26,470 nt of DNA from Lachnospiraceae bacterium. Lineage in GTDB: Bacteria > Bacillota_A > Clostridia > Lachnospirales > Lachnospiraceae. The notes under the pieces are model-generated. The model saw only the letters and a list, made by a program, of their open reading frames with translations. It was not told the DNA's origin and made no database searches. Shown here piece by piece: positions 7,111 through 14,515 of the stretch; positions within the stretch are counted from its first letter, which is position 1, and the number at the start of each line of letters is the position of its first letter. The translations under genes were made by a program, and so were the position numbers. Where the stretch lies: assembly GCA_028694115.1 (NCBI GenBank), contig JAQUUB010000056.1, forward strand, positions 1 to 26,470. The letters are read 5' to 3'.

Positions 7111-7219
7111 AAAATACCCCTTTGTATCAAGTTTTGTATTCGCTATAAATTTCTTTTGGTCTATAAAATAAAATTAAAATAAAAAAGTATAAAATTTGTA
7201 TAAAAATACCATCGAAACT

Positions 7220-7248
7220 AGAATATCATAATGATTTTTAAAAATCAA
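7220..7248 (-). promoter_or_regulatory. Probable promoter of the 175-aa gene, overlapped by a palindrome
   Basis: Minus strand: -35 TTGATT (7248-7243), 17-bp spacer, -10 TATTCT (7225-7220). A perfect 16-bp palindrome TGATTTTTAAAAATCA at 7232-7247 covers most of the -35 box and part of the spacer, the position of a repressor site. The leader to the ATG at 7110 would be about 100 bases and is very AT-rich. Confidence 0.4.
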
Positions 7249-7252
7249 CCTA

Positions 7253-8164
7253 TTATGACAGGATGTTTAAAAGATTTTCAAAATATTCCGGTGTTTTTGC
7301 TATTACTTCAATATATTTTCCTGTCGTTGGTTGTAGAAATCCTAATACCTTTGCATGTAATGTCTGGCCAATCAGATCTTTATAGGGGCATTTTAAGCTA
7401 CAGTATACGTCATCTCCAAGCAAGGGATGATGAATACTAGCCATATGCACACGAATCTGATGAGTTCGTCCTGTTTCAAGCCGACATTCAATATAGGTGT
7501 AATCACGAAACCTTTTTAATACTTTGTAATGGGTGATGGCATCTTTTCCATGTAGTTCATTGATTGCCATCTTCTTACGGTTGGTTTTATGTCTTCCAAT
7601 CGGTGCATGAATAGTTCCTTGCTCCTCTTTTATTACTCCGTGTACAATGGCAATATATCGTCTATTAATGGAATGTTCTTTCAATTGGGCTGCAATATGA
7701 TTATGTGCATAATCGTTTTTGCATGCAATGATACTGCCTGTCGTATTCATATCTATTCTATGCACGATTCCCGGTCTCATGACACCATTTATTCCAGAGA
7801 GATCTTTACAATGATACATTAATGCATTTACAAGAGTACCCGAATGATGTGTATTGTCTGGATGAACCACCATTCCTTTTGGCTTATCTACCACAATTAC
7901 GTCTGGATCTTCATAAAGAATTGTCAGAGGAATATTTTCAGCAACGATTTCAGGCTCTACTAAATCTGGAACCTCCATAGTTACGATATCCCCCACAGTT
8001 GATTGATAACCCGACTTTACTGGTTTCCCATTTACTAATACTTGTTGGTCCTTAATCATTTTCTGTAAATAGGAGCGCGAATAGTCAGTAAATGCTTCTG
8101 ATACACATTTATCAATTCTAATATTTGCACATTCCTGCGTTATAACAAACGTTAGTGATGGCAT
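7253..8164 (-). CDS. RluA/RluD-family 23S rRNA pseudouridine synthase
   Basis: Isomerises uridine to pseudouridine, in this subfamily usually in 23S rRNA. Seen: an N-terminal S4 RNA-binding domain (about residues 14-60, RIDKCVSEAF...LVNGKPVKSGY), linker, then the catalytic domain with HRIDMNTTG containing the essential aspartate (Asp138), the upstream VVDKPKGMVVHP, and the C-terminal ETGRTHQIRVHMA. 303 aa is normal for the family. Start ATG 8164 has AGGAG, located over the lspA stop codon. It follows lspA by 9 bp, the common lspA-rluD pair of Firmicutes, so the two are translated from one message. The exact target uridines cannot be told. Confidence 0.93.
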   Translation of the reverse strand: MPSLTFVITQECANIRIDKCVSEAFTDYSRSYLQKMIKDQQVLVNGKPVKSGYQSTVGDIVTMEVPDLVEPEIVAENIPLTILYEDPDVIVVDKPKGMVVHPDNTHHSGTLVNALMYHCKDLSGINGVMRPGIVHRIDMNTTGSIIACKNDYAHNHIAAQLKEHSINRRYIAIVHGVIKEEQGTIHAPIGRHKTNRKKMAINELHGKDAITHYKVLKRFRDYTYIECRLETGRTHQIRVHMASIHHPLLGDDVYCSLKCPYKDLIGQTLHAKVLGFLQPTTGKYIEVIAKTPEYFENLLNILS

Positions 8165-8173
8165 GCGAATCTC

Positions 8174-8728
8174 CTATAACTGATTTTCCATAGGGTTCCT
8201 CATTGAGGAATGAATTTTTGGTGTTCTTGCCTTTTTGAAATTCAAATCATCTTCCTTGTAAAAGAACAGGATTAAAATAATCAAAAAGAACGTTGCTACG
8301 GAAACATAACAGTCCGCTACATTAAAAATTGGAAAATTAATATAAATAACATAAATAAAATCAATGACATAATTAAGTGAAATACGATCAATCATATTTC
8401 CAACAGCACCCGCACCAATTAATAAAAGACAAGCTCTTAAAGCGGTATATTTTTTTACTGCCGGGATATAGATTAATGCAAATAGAATGATAATCAGAAA
8501 AGTAATACCTACTACAATAAAGAACCATTTTTTATTCTGCAGCATTCCAAATGCGGCACCACTATTTTCTAAATAATGAAACTGCAATACACCAGAAATA
8601 ATTTGATAAGGTTCCTGATCCATAAGCTTCTCTACTGCTAAGGACTTTGTAAATTGATCAAACCATATGAGTACGCCCATTAAAAGTACATCCACAATAT
8701 ATGGAATTATTTTTTTCATTTTTTTCAT
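8174..8728 (-). CDS. lspA: Lipoprotein signal peptidase (signal peptidase II)
   Basis: Aspartic membrane protease that removes signal peptides from prolipoproteins at the lipobox cysteine. Seen: four hydrophobic segments, WFDQFTKSLAV near the N terminus, ENSGAAFG, and the two catalytic aspartates in GNMIDRI and FNVADCYV. I choose ATG 8728 (MKKMKKI), because GGGAG at 8734-8738, the end of aroB, lies at the right distance; the in-frame ATG 8740 overlaps that site. The C-terminal tail beyond the last membrane segment (DDLNFKKARTPKIHSS) is longer than usual. The start nearly touches the aroB stop, so translation is probably coupled. A client is visible in this window: the D,D-carboxypeptidase at 13117 has a lipobox. 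Confidence 0.93.
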   Translation of the reverse strand: MKKMKKIIPYIVDVLLMGVLIWFDQFTKSLAVEKLMDQEPYQIISGVLQFHYLENSGAAFGMLQNKKWFFIVVGITFLIIILFALIYIPAVKKYTALRACLLLIGAGAVGNMIDRISLNYVIDFIYVIYINFPIFNVADCYVSVATFFLIILILFFYKEDDLNFKKARTPKIHSSMRNPMENQL

Positions 8729-8730
8729 AA

Positions 8731-9828
8731 TTACTCCCATCTTATATTTAGTTCATTAACTGCCTGTATCATCTCTTCATCCGTTACAGTCGTATCAATA
8801 ACAGCTTTCCCAACTTTCTTAAGTAAAATAAATTTAACGTAATTTCCTTCCATCTTCTTATCTGATTTTGTCAGTGCAATGATTTCTTTACTATCAACAT
8901 CGGTAATAGAAATTGGAAGTGAAAATGGAACAAACATATCTCGTATTTCATAAAATTCTTCTGTAGACAGCATCTTTCTTTGATAAGAAATATTAGCAGC
9001 AGCAATACAACCCAATGCGACACACTCTCCATGCGTATATTTAAAATCCATATATTTTTCTATTGCATGTCCAATCGTATGCCCAAAGTTTAGTAATGCT
9101 CTCTCACCCTGCTCCGTAGGATCTTTTTCCACAACAGCCTTCTTTACCAAACAGCTTTGATAGATCATTTCTTCTAGAATCTCATACTCACGATCATTGA
9201 TTTCATTAAAATGATCAATCAACCACTCATAGTAAGCACTGTTCTTAATTAATCCATGTTTTAAAACTTCAGCCATGCCAGAAGCAAATTGTCTTTCGTC
9301 TAATGATTTTAAAACAGAAAGATTCATATAAACCAGTTTAGGCATGTGAAAAGCACCAACCATATTTTTGTAATTCTGAAAGTCAACTCCTGTTTTTCCA
9401 CCAATACTACTATCCGTTTGTGCTAAAAGGGTGGTGGGAATCTGAACAAAATCAATTCCTCTCAAATAGGTTGCAGCACAATAACCACACAGATCACCAA
9501 CAACTCCTCCTCCTAAAGCAAGGAGTAGATCTTTTCGATCAAAATGATGGTCGATTAAATGTTGATATAGATTCTCGACTGTATCCAGATTTTTATTTTC
9601 TTCTCCTGCATTCATTACAAATGTAGTAACCTGTGAAGTGATTTTTTCAATACTGTCTCGAACGGTGGATTCATATAACTTAGAAACATTGCTGTCAGTA
9701 ACAATACAAACTTTTCTATTCTTCAGTTCAAAGTCATTTAATACAAGATTTAGATTCAGGAATGAATCTTCAATATAAATTCGATATAGTTCATTATTTC
9801 CTTTACAGACAGGTATTATTTTTGCCAT
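8731..9828 (-). CDS. aroB: 3-dehydroquinate synthase
   Basis: Second step of the shikimate pathway: DAHP to 3-dehydroquinate, using NAD and a divalent metal. Seen: GGGVVGDLCGYCAATYLRGI (NAD-binding), PTTLLAQTDSSIGGKTGVD, metal-ligand residues in AEVLKHGLI and LNFGHTIGHAIE, and HGECVALG. 365 aa is normal. Start ATG 9828 has AAGGA nine bases upstream. It is the only aromatic-pathway gene here, sitting between sepF and lspA. Its 3' end carries the ribosome site for lspA, so the two are coupled. It is preceded by a strong hairpin at 9859-9886. Confidence 0.95.
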   Translation of the reverse strand: MAKIIPVCKGNNELYRIYIEDSFLNLNLVLNDFELKNRKVCIVTDSNVSKLYESTVRDSIEKITSQVTTFVMNAGEENKNLDTVENLYQHLIDHHFDRKDLLLALGGGVVGDLCGYCAATYLRGIDFVQIPTTLLAQTDSSIGGKTGVDFQNYKNMVGAFHMPKLVYMNLSVLKSLDERQFASGMAEVLKHGLIKNSAYYEWLIDHFNEINDREYEILEEMIYQSCLVKKAVVEKDPTEQGERALLNFGHTIGHAIEKYMDFKYTHGECVALGCIAAANISYQRKMLSTEEFYEIRDMFVPFSLPISITDVDSKEIIALTKSDKKMEGNYVKFILLKKVGKAVIDTTVTDEEMIQAVNELNIRWE

Positions 9829-9858
9829 TGTAAAATTCCTTTCTTCTTATTCCATAAA

Positions 9859-9886
9859 CAGGCTCCCTACAAAAGCAGGAAGCCTG
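9859..9886 (-). terminator. Strong hairpin between sepF and aroB (terminator or attenuator)
   Basis: 12-bp stem (CAGGCTTCCTGC with GTAGGGAGCCTG, two G-T pairs) and a TTTT loop, 15 bp after the sepF stop on the minus strand. It is followed only by TTTATGG, a weak T run, so it may terminate partly or mark an mRNA processing site, letting some transcripts continue into aroB-lspA-rluD. Confidence 0.5.
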
Positions 9887-9901
9887 ACAGAAGTATCTAC
9901 A

Positions 9902-10447
9902 TTATTTAAAACGATTATTTACAGAAGGAACATCAAAAGCTCCCCCATTTAATAAATCCTGAAAATCACCTGAAATATCAACAGAACGAGGTGTTATAAT
10001 AAATATGTAATGAGAAATCTTCTGAAGATTACCACTGATAGCAAATGTAGACCCCGAAGTGAAATCTATGATTCTCTGAGCAATATCAACATCAAGACCC
10101 TCTAAATTCAGGACAACCGTTCTATTTGCTAACAAAGTCTCTGTAATTTCTCTTGCATCCTCAACCGAAGTAGGTCTGATTACACATACCTCCATACCCG
10201 CTGGTATATTAGGCCTTTTCGCTAATCTCATAGGAGTAACTTTAGGAGAAAGTTTTTTTGTATCATCATCCATGCTATTATCAAAACTTTCTTTTTTTCC
10301 GAATTTTTTCTTTGGCTCATCGGTATAATTATCATCTTCATCTTCGTCTAAAAAGCCGTCATCATCATCGTACTCATCATACTCGTCATCATTCAATTTC
10401 ATCGCATTTAAAAACTTGTCCAAAACACTCATATTTTTTATAACCAT
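9902..10447 (-). CDS. sepF: Cell division protein SepF
   Basis: FtsZ-binding protein that links the Z-ring to the membrane in Gram-positives. Seen: a short N-terminal amphipathic membrane-binding helix (SVLDKFLNAMKL), a very acidic linker of about 30 residues (DDEYDEYDDDDGFLDEDE...), then the conserved SepF core (about residues 85-170: VCVIRPTSVEDAREITETLL...RTVVLNLEGLD...RIIDFTSGSTFA...). Start ATG 10447 is favoured by AAGGG six bases upstream, although ATG 10432 gives the more usual N terminus (MSVLDKF). It lies 9 bp downstream of the YggS-type gene, the standard ylmE-ylmF order. Together with MinCDE in this window it belongs to division-site control. Confidence 0.93.
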   Translation of the reverse strand: MVIKNMSVLDKFLNAMKLNDDEYDEYDDDDGFLDEDEDDNYTDEPKKKFGKKESFDNSMDDDTKKLSPKVTPMRLAKRPNIPAGMEVCVIRPTSVEDAREITETLLANRTVVLNLEGLDVDIAQRIIDFTSGSTFAISGNLQKISHYIFIITPRSVDISGDFQDLLNGGAFDVPSVNNRFK

Positions 10448-10456
10448 GCCTTTCCC

Positions 10457-11146
10457 TTATCGATAGATTCGATCTCCAAATATGCCTGTTCCTACACGCA
10501 CATATGTGGCTCCTTCTTCGATTGCGACTTGATAATCGCCTGTCATACCCATGGACAATACATCCATACTTACATTATTAACCGATTCTTGTGTTATGTC
10601 AACAGATAATTTTTTCATTTGTTCAAAATATTGACGATTATCCTCTGGATTTTCTACATATGGTGCAATTGCCATCAATCCCTTGATTGTCAGGTTTGGT
10701 AATGCAGCAATTTCCTTTACAAATGATACGGTATCAGATGGATCAATACCCGATTTGCTTTCTTCATGTCCAATATTAATTTGAACTAAAATATTTGCAG
10801 TCAGATTGTGTTTCTTTGCTTCTTTGCTGATTTCCTGTGCAAGCTTCATAGAATCAACTCCATGAATTAAAAAAGCTTTATCAATAATGTATTTTACCTT
10901 ATTCGTTTGTAAATGACCAATTAAGTGCCAATGAATATCTTTCGGCATTTTTTCAAATTTATCTACTAATTCCTGTACTTTATTTTCCCCAAATTCTCTT
11001 ATTCCAGCATCATATGCTTCCATAATAAGCTCAATCGGTTTTGTTTTGCTAACGGCTATTAAAGTAACTTCATTTTCTGACCTCTTTGCCTTTTCACATG
11101 ATTCTGCTATTTTTTTCTCTACATATGTTAAATTCTCTTGTACCAT
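10457..11146 (-). CDS. YggS-family pyridoxal 5'-phosphate homeostasis protein
   Basis: Single-domain PLP-binding protein of the alanine-racemase-fold YggS/PLPBP/YlmE family. Seen: PLP-lysine in LIAVSKTKP (Lys34), FGENKVQEL, HWHLIGHLQTNK, and GMTGDYQVAIEEGATYVRVGTGIFG at the C terminus, all family hallmarks. 229 aa is typical. Known: these proteins have no clear enzymatic activity and keep vitamin B6 and amino/keto acid pools balanced. It directly precedes sepF, as ylmE precedes ylmF in Bacillus, and follows the HlyD-like gene by 18 bp. Confidence 0.93.
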   Translation of the reverse strand: MVQENLTYVEKKIAESCEKAKRSENEVTLIAVSKTKPIELIMEAYDAGIREFGENKVQELVDKFEKMPKDIHWHLIGHLQTNKVKYIIDKAFLIHGVDSMKLAQEISKEAKKHNLTANILVQINIGHEESKSGIDPSDTVSFVKEIAALPNLTIKGLMAIAPYVENPEDNRQYFEQMKKLSVDITQESVNNVSMDVLSMGMTGDYQVAIEEGATYVRVGTGIFGDRIYR

Positions 11147-11164
11147 TTTACAAACCTCACCTTT

Positions 11165-12571
11165 TTATTGGAAAATAAAATCATCCGCATTTACACTTTT
11201 ACCCTCTAACACAATATGATCATATACATTTAATCCATAGTCCGTGTTTGATTTCACAATAGAATACTCTTTATTTTGATACAGAATTGTGATTTGGGAA
11301 AAATCTGCATATCCCTTATTGATATTATATACTCCTATTAAAGTACCTTTTTTACTAATAGGAAATTTTTCACCCGAATCTGGCATAATGATATAATCAC
11401 CAATTCTAAATACAGAAGTATCCACGTAATAATCATCCTCAGTTGAATAATAGATATCCGCACTGATAAATTCTGTTGAGACGGTACCGTCTTCTAAATA
11501 CGCTTCTCTCATAAATCCATCATTATCTGAATCTCCACCTTTTGTAATATACTCCTTCGGTATTAAATAGAATTCCTTTTCAACGATTGCGGAATTTGGT
11601 ATTTTTAATCCTACTTCTGTATCCAAAAGTAATTCGATATCTAAATATCGGTCCGATGCAAATGTAATCATAGAATTCGTAAAAGTAAGCTTTGCATACT
11701 GCTTTCCGTTTTTCTCAAATACCGTAACAGCACCCCATGACTCATCACCAGTTTTTAGAAATCGAACCTGAAGATAACCTTCATCTTTAATCTCCTGTGC
11801 TCTCTCATGATCTATCGGAATGACAACAGACCATTTTTCATCTGTAATAATCTTATATGCAGCATCATCAACATCAATTAATGAATTACTTTGTAATTGA
11901 GTCTTTGCATGATTTTCTTCTACAAAGGTATCCTCGGTAATATCGGAATCTCTAAGGCTCTCAAGTCCATCGGTAGAGTAAATTACAATCCCACTATCAT
12001 CAGAATAACTAAAGTTTATAAAGTCCTTAATTGAAGAATTTGTTAAGTCCGATAAACTAGAAAGAACGTTCTGATTCGCTAATTTTAATACCGTTCCTTG
12101 TACCATAAATTTAAAATCATAAACACTGTCAAAATCTTTATCATTATAATTATTATGATAATTGATAATTTGAGTTTTTAGTTCACTCATATCCTGATCA
12201 CTCAGCGATTCTCCACTTTCAAGATTCGAATTTATCATTTCTGAAAGCTTACCACTTTCATCAACCGTATATACTAATGCACCTTTTGCAACGCGTTCTC
12301 CCTCTCTGGCATAATAATTTATATATCCAGAGTTCGTTGTTTTATATACACTCTCTTTTCGAAGGACAACCCCTCGATACGTATTATTAACGGCTAAAGA
12401 ACCGGCTTTCACTTCATAGCCTGCAATATGTGAGGAGGTGAGATAAAAGAAAACCATAACAATGATATACACAAAAATAAAACCGAAAATCATTAATCCT
12501 AAATTAATATTCAGCGGCTTACGGTACTTCTTTATTTTATTGTTTTTTGGAGTCTTTTTTTGTCGACTCAT
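11165..12571 (-). CDS. HlyD-like membrane-anchored protein of the sepF locus
   Basis: 468-aa protein with a basic cytoplasmic N terminus (residues 1-23), one membrane segment (about 24-48, LGLMIFGFIFVYIIVMVFFYL) and a large extracellular part. After the membrane comes a biotinyl-lipoyl-like half (RGVVLRKESVY...NSGYINYYAREGERVAKGALVYTVD), the pattern of HlyD/membrane-fusion proteins, then mostly acidic sequence and a C-terminal beta-rich region (KGTLIGVYNINKGYADF...). Start ATG 12571 has AAGGAG at a good distance. No ABC or RND transporter partner is nearby, so a secretion role is not supported. Lying directly before yggS and sepF, a link to division or wall assembly is possible but is inference. 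Confidence 0.75.
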   Translation of the reverse strand: MSRQKKTPKNNKIKKYRKPLNINLGLMIFGFIFVYIIVMVFFYLTSSHIAGYEVKAGSLAVNNTYRGVVLRKESVYKTTNSGYINYYAREGERVAKGALVYTVDESGKLSEMINSNLESGESLSDQDMSELKTQIINYHNNYNDKDFDSVYDFKFMVQGTVLKLANQNVLSSLSDLTNSSIKDFINFSYSDDSGIVIYSTDGLESLRDSDITEDTFVEENHAKTQLQSNSLIDVDDAAYKIITDEKWSVVIPIDHERAQEIKDEGYLQVRFLKTGDESWGAVTVFEKNGKQYAKLTFTNSMITFASDRYLDIELLLDTEVGLKIPNSAIVEKEFYLIPKEYITKGGDSDNDGFMREAYLEDGTVSTEFISADIYYSTEDDYYVDTSVFRIGDYIIMPDSGEKFPISKKGTLIGVYNINKGYADFSQITILYQNKEYSIVKSNTDYGLNVYDHIVLEGKSVNADDFIFQ

Positions 12572-12586
12572 GGCATCTCCTTAAAA

Positions 12587-12611
12587 GGGCCATCACAATT
12601 TGTGACAGCCC
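12587..12611 (-). terminator. Intrinsic terminator or attenuator before the HlyD-like gene
   Basis: Minus-strand hairpin pairing GGGCTGTCACAA with TTGTGATGGCCC (12 positions, two G-T pairs; the real loop is about 5 bases), followed by CTTTT and then immediately the AAGGAG ribosome site of the next gene. It ends the P-loop gene transcript at least in part; no separate promoter is visible after it. Confidence 0.6.
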
Positions 12612-12631
12612 TCCAAAATACTTTATGTAAT

Positions 12632-13051
12632 CTATAATGAAACAACAACTCTTTCTTTCAAATCTTCAGGAAGATCGGCCTTTGTTACCGATACACTTAT
12701 TACGATTGTTATATGAAATTGATCGCTGATTTTGTCTAATTTACGAATTACTTCATATGTTTTTTCACCTTCAGTTAATGTTATTTTCAAAAATCTGTCA
12801 ATAAAAATCTGCTCTAAATCATGGTCTGCAGATATAATTCCACAAATAAAACCAATGAATTCACTACTATCACTTATAAAATAATCGCTTGTATTAATAA
12901 AACGAATCTTGTTTTTTAACTCATACATATGTTTTGCATCTTTGTCTAAAAATACTACATTTCCATTTGCTTTTGCGGATTCTTCATTTACCTTATCAAG
13001 AAGAATTTTTGTTTTACCCTTACCCTTTTCGCCTAGAATCAACTGAACCAT
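12632..13051 (-). CDS. Small P-loop protein of unknown function
   Basis: 139-aa protein beginning directly with a Walker A motif (MVQLILGEKGKGKTK, residues 1-15) and with a candidate Walker B strand (EQIFID) in the middle. It resembles a small, poorly studied Clostridia family sometimes labelled 'twitching motility PilT' by weak similarity; no other PilT feature is visible, so I do not accept that name. The start is ATG 13051, fixed by AAGGAGGAG seven bases upstream; longer in-frame versions (to 13078) run through this site. It lies between a wall carboxypeptidase and a HlyD-like membrane protein, so a part in envelope biology is a guess from context. Confidence 0.78.
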   Translation of the reverse strand: MVQLILGEKGKGKTKILLDKVNEESAKANGNVVFLDKDAKHMYELKNKIRFINTSDYFISDSSEFIGFICGIISADHDLEQIFIDRFLKITLTEGEKTYEVIRKLDKISDQFHITIVISVSVTKADLPEDLKERVVVSL

Positions 13052-13116
13052 GTTAATCTCCTCCTTCGATTTTTGCATAGTATTATTATATTCTATTTAC
13101 CCCTAAAAGACAACCA

Positions 13117-14094
13117 TTAATTACCTATAGACTCTAACAGATTTGTCATCTTTGCATAGAGTGTATCCCGATCTTTTGATTTCATTACAACTGAAATATA
13201 GGGGTTTCCAGAAGTATCTTTTGATAAAAGAATCAAATTAGCACCAGCAGAATTCGTGGTACCTGTTTTTCCACCAATCACTGTGACATTAGAGGGAGCC
13301 ATGACCTCCTCCTTTAAATACAAATTCGTTGTATTGTAGGTAGCATTAACTGTTTCACCTGCACTATTTGTATACGAAGTCGTATAATTACTTGTATGGA
13401 TAAGCTCAACAAAGTAATCATATTTCATAGCTTCATTAAAAATCAAATACATATCATAGGCAGTGGAATAATGCTTTTCATCATGAAGCCCATTTGGATT
13501 CACAAAATTCGTGTTAGTAGCTCCTAACTGTGTAGCTTCTGTATTCATTAACTTAGAAAATTCTTCTACACTCCCAGAAATATATTCTGCAATCATAACT
13601 GCAACATCATTTCCAGAATACATAAGCAGTCCATGTAATGCTTGATCTAGTGTAATCGTGTCACCTGGTTTAAAACCGCATAACTGAGCACCTGCTTCAT
13701 TAATTAAAACATGATCTGAAGCTGTCAGTTTATCCTCTGCATTTCCGTATTTAATCGCAAGTAAAGCAGTCATAACCTTTGTCATACTAGCTGGATACAT
13801 TTTCGTATTTGCATTCTTTGAAAAAATCACATTTTTATTAGTCACATCAAATAATGCTGCTGAACCATATCCTTCCATGTCCTCACCAGTTATCACATCA
13901 TCAGAAACAACACAAAGGTTTGTTGCAAAAGCATCTGCTACAGAATCCTTATCACTCGTTTCAAAACTAAATGCAGTAACAGGAGAATTGATATCATATG
14001 GAATTGTATATTCGTTTTTTCCACAACCAGCTAAAAATACAACACAAAAAAATACTGGCAGTAATAATTTTATCGAATTATTTGTACATTTCAC
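13117..14094 (-). CDS. D-alanyl-D-alanine carboxypeptidase, lipoprotein form
   Basis: Penicillin-binding serine peptidase (S11 / PBP5-like) that trims the terminal D-Ala from peptidoglycan side chains. Seen: catalytic SMTK (Ser103, Lys106), SGN (160-162) and KTGT (276-279), in normal order. The N terminus has a hydrophobic segment ending in the lipobox LAGC (Cys24), so it should be lipid-anchored on the outer face of the membrane. At 325 aa it lacks the C-terminal beta domain and amphipathic anchor of PBP5; the lipid presumably replaces that anchor. The start is GTG 14094, overlapping the mgsA 3' end by 17 bp; the ribosome site is weak, pointing to translational coupling. Confidence 0.88.
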   Translation of the reverse strand: MKCTNNSIKLLLPVFFCVVFLAGCGKNEYTIPYDINSPVTAFSFETSDKDSVADAFATNLCVVSDDVITGEDMEGYGSAALFDVTNKNVIFSKNANTKMYPASMTKVMTALLAIKYGNAEDKLTASDHVLINEAGAQLCGFKPGDTITLDQALHGLLMYSGNDVAVMIAEYISGSVEEFSKLMNTEATQLGATNTNFVNPNGLHDEKHYSTAYDMYLIFNEAMKYDYFVELIHTSNYTTSYTNSAGETVNATYNTTNLYLKEEVMAPSNVTVIGGKTGTTNSAGANLILLSKDTSGNPYISVVMKSKDRDTLYAKMTNLLESIGN

Positions 14095-14473
14095 GCCACT
14101 CTAGGTCTCCTCTGTCAAGAGATTTAATTAGCAACTCCGCTGATGCAAGGTTCGTAGCTAAAGGAATGTTATGAACATCACAAAGTCGAACAACATTATT
14201 TACATCAGGCTCATGAGATTTTTGTGTGAGTGGATCTCTTAAAAAAATAACAAGATCCATTTGATTATGTTCAATCTGAGCACCTACCTGTTGTTCTCCA
14301 CCTAAATGTCCTGCAAGATACTTATGAATATTTAAATTTGTAACTTCCTCAATCAATCTTCCTGTTGTACCAGTAGCATACAAATCATTTTTGCTTAAAA
14401 TTCCTCTATACGCAATACAGAAATTCTGCATTAGCTTTTTCTTTGCATCATGTGCAATCAGCCCTATATTCAT
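14078..14473 (-). CDS. mgsA: Methylglyoxal synthase (with Glu at the catalytic Asp position)
   Basis: Converts dihydroxyacetone phosphate to methylglyoxal and phosphate, a bypass of lower glycolysis. Seen: N-terminal IGLIAHDAKK, ATGTTGRLI (phosphate binding), FLRDPLTQKSHEPDV and IPLATNLASAELLI; 131 aa is normal. The conserved GGDQQ motif reads GGEQQ here (Glu60, codon GAA), placing Glu where E. coli and Bacillus have the catalytic base Asp. The start at ATG 14473 follows GGAGAG by 7 bases; ATG 14488 lies upstream of that site. Its position between rodA and the carboxypeptidase is a gene order I associate with Clostridia. Family is secure; activity is less so. Confidence 0.92.
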   Translation of the reverse strand: MNIGLIAHDAKKKLMQNFCIAYRGILSKNDLYATGTTGRLIEEVTNLNIHKYLAGHLGGEQQVGAQIEHNQMDLVIFLRDPLTQKSHEPDVNNVVRLCDVHNIPLATNLASAELLIKSLDRGDLEWREMYK

Positions 14474-14515
14474 TTCACATCTCTCCATTCTTATCTAATT
14501 ATGTAACGATCACTT

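Noticed and set aside
10290..10400. Low-complexity tract in sepF as a possible repeat expansion or frameshift
   Set aside because: It encodes an Asp/Glu-rich linker in frame, and acidic flexible linkers are normal between the SepF membrane helix and core.
12632..13051. Annotation as a PilT twitching motility protein
   Set aside because: Only the P-loop is shared; the protein is 139 aa and lacks other PilT features.
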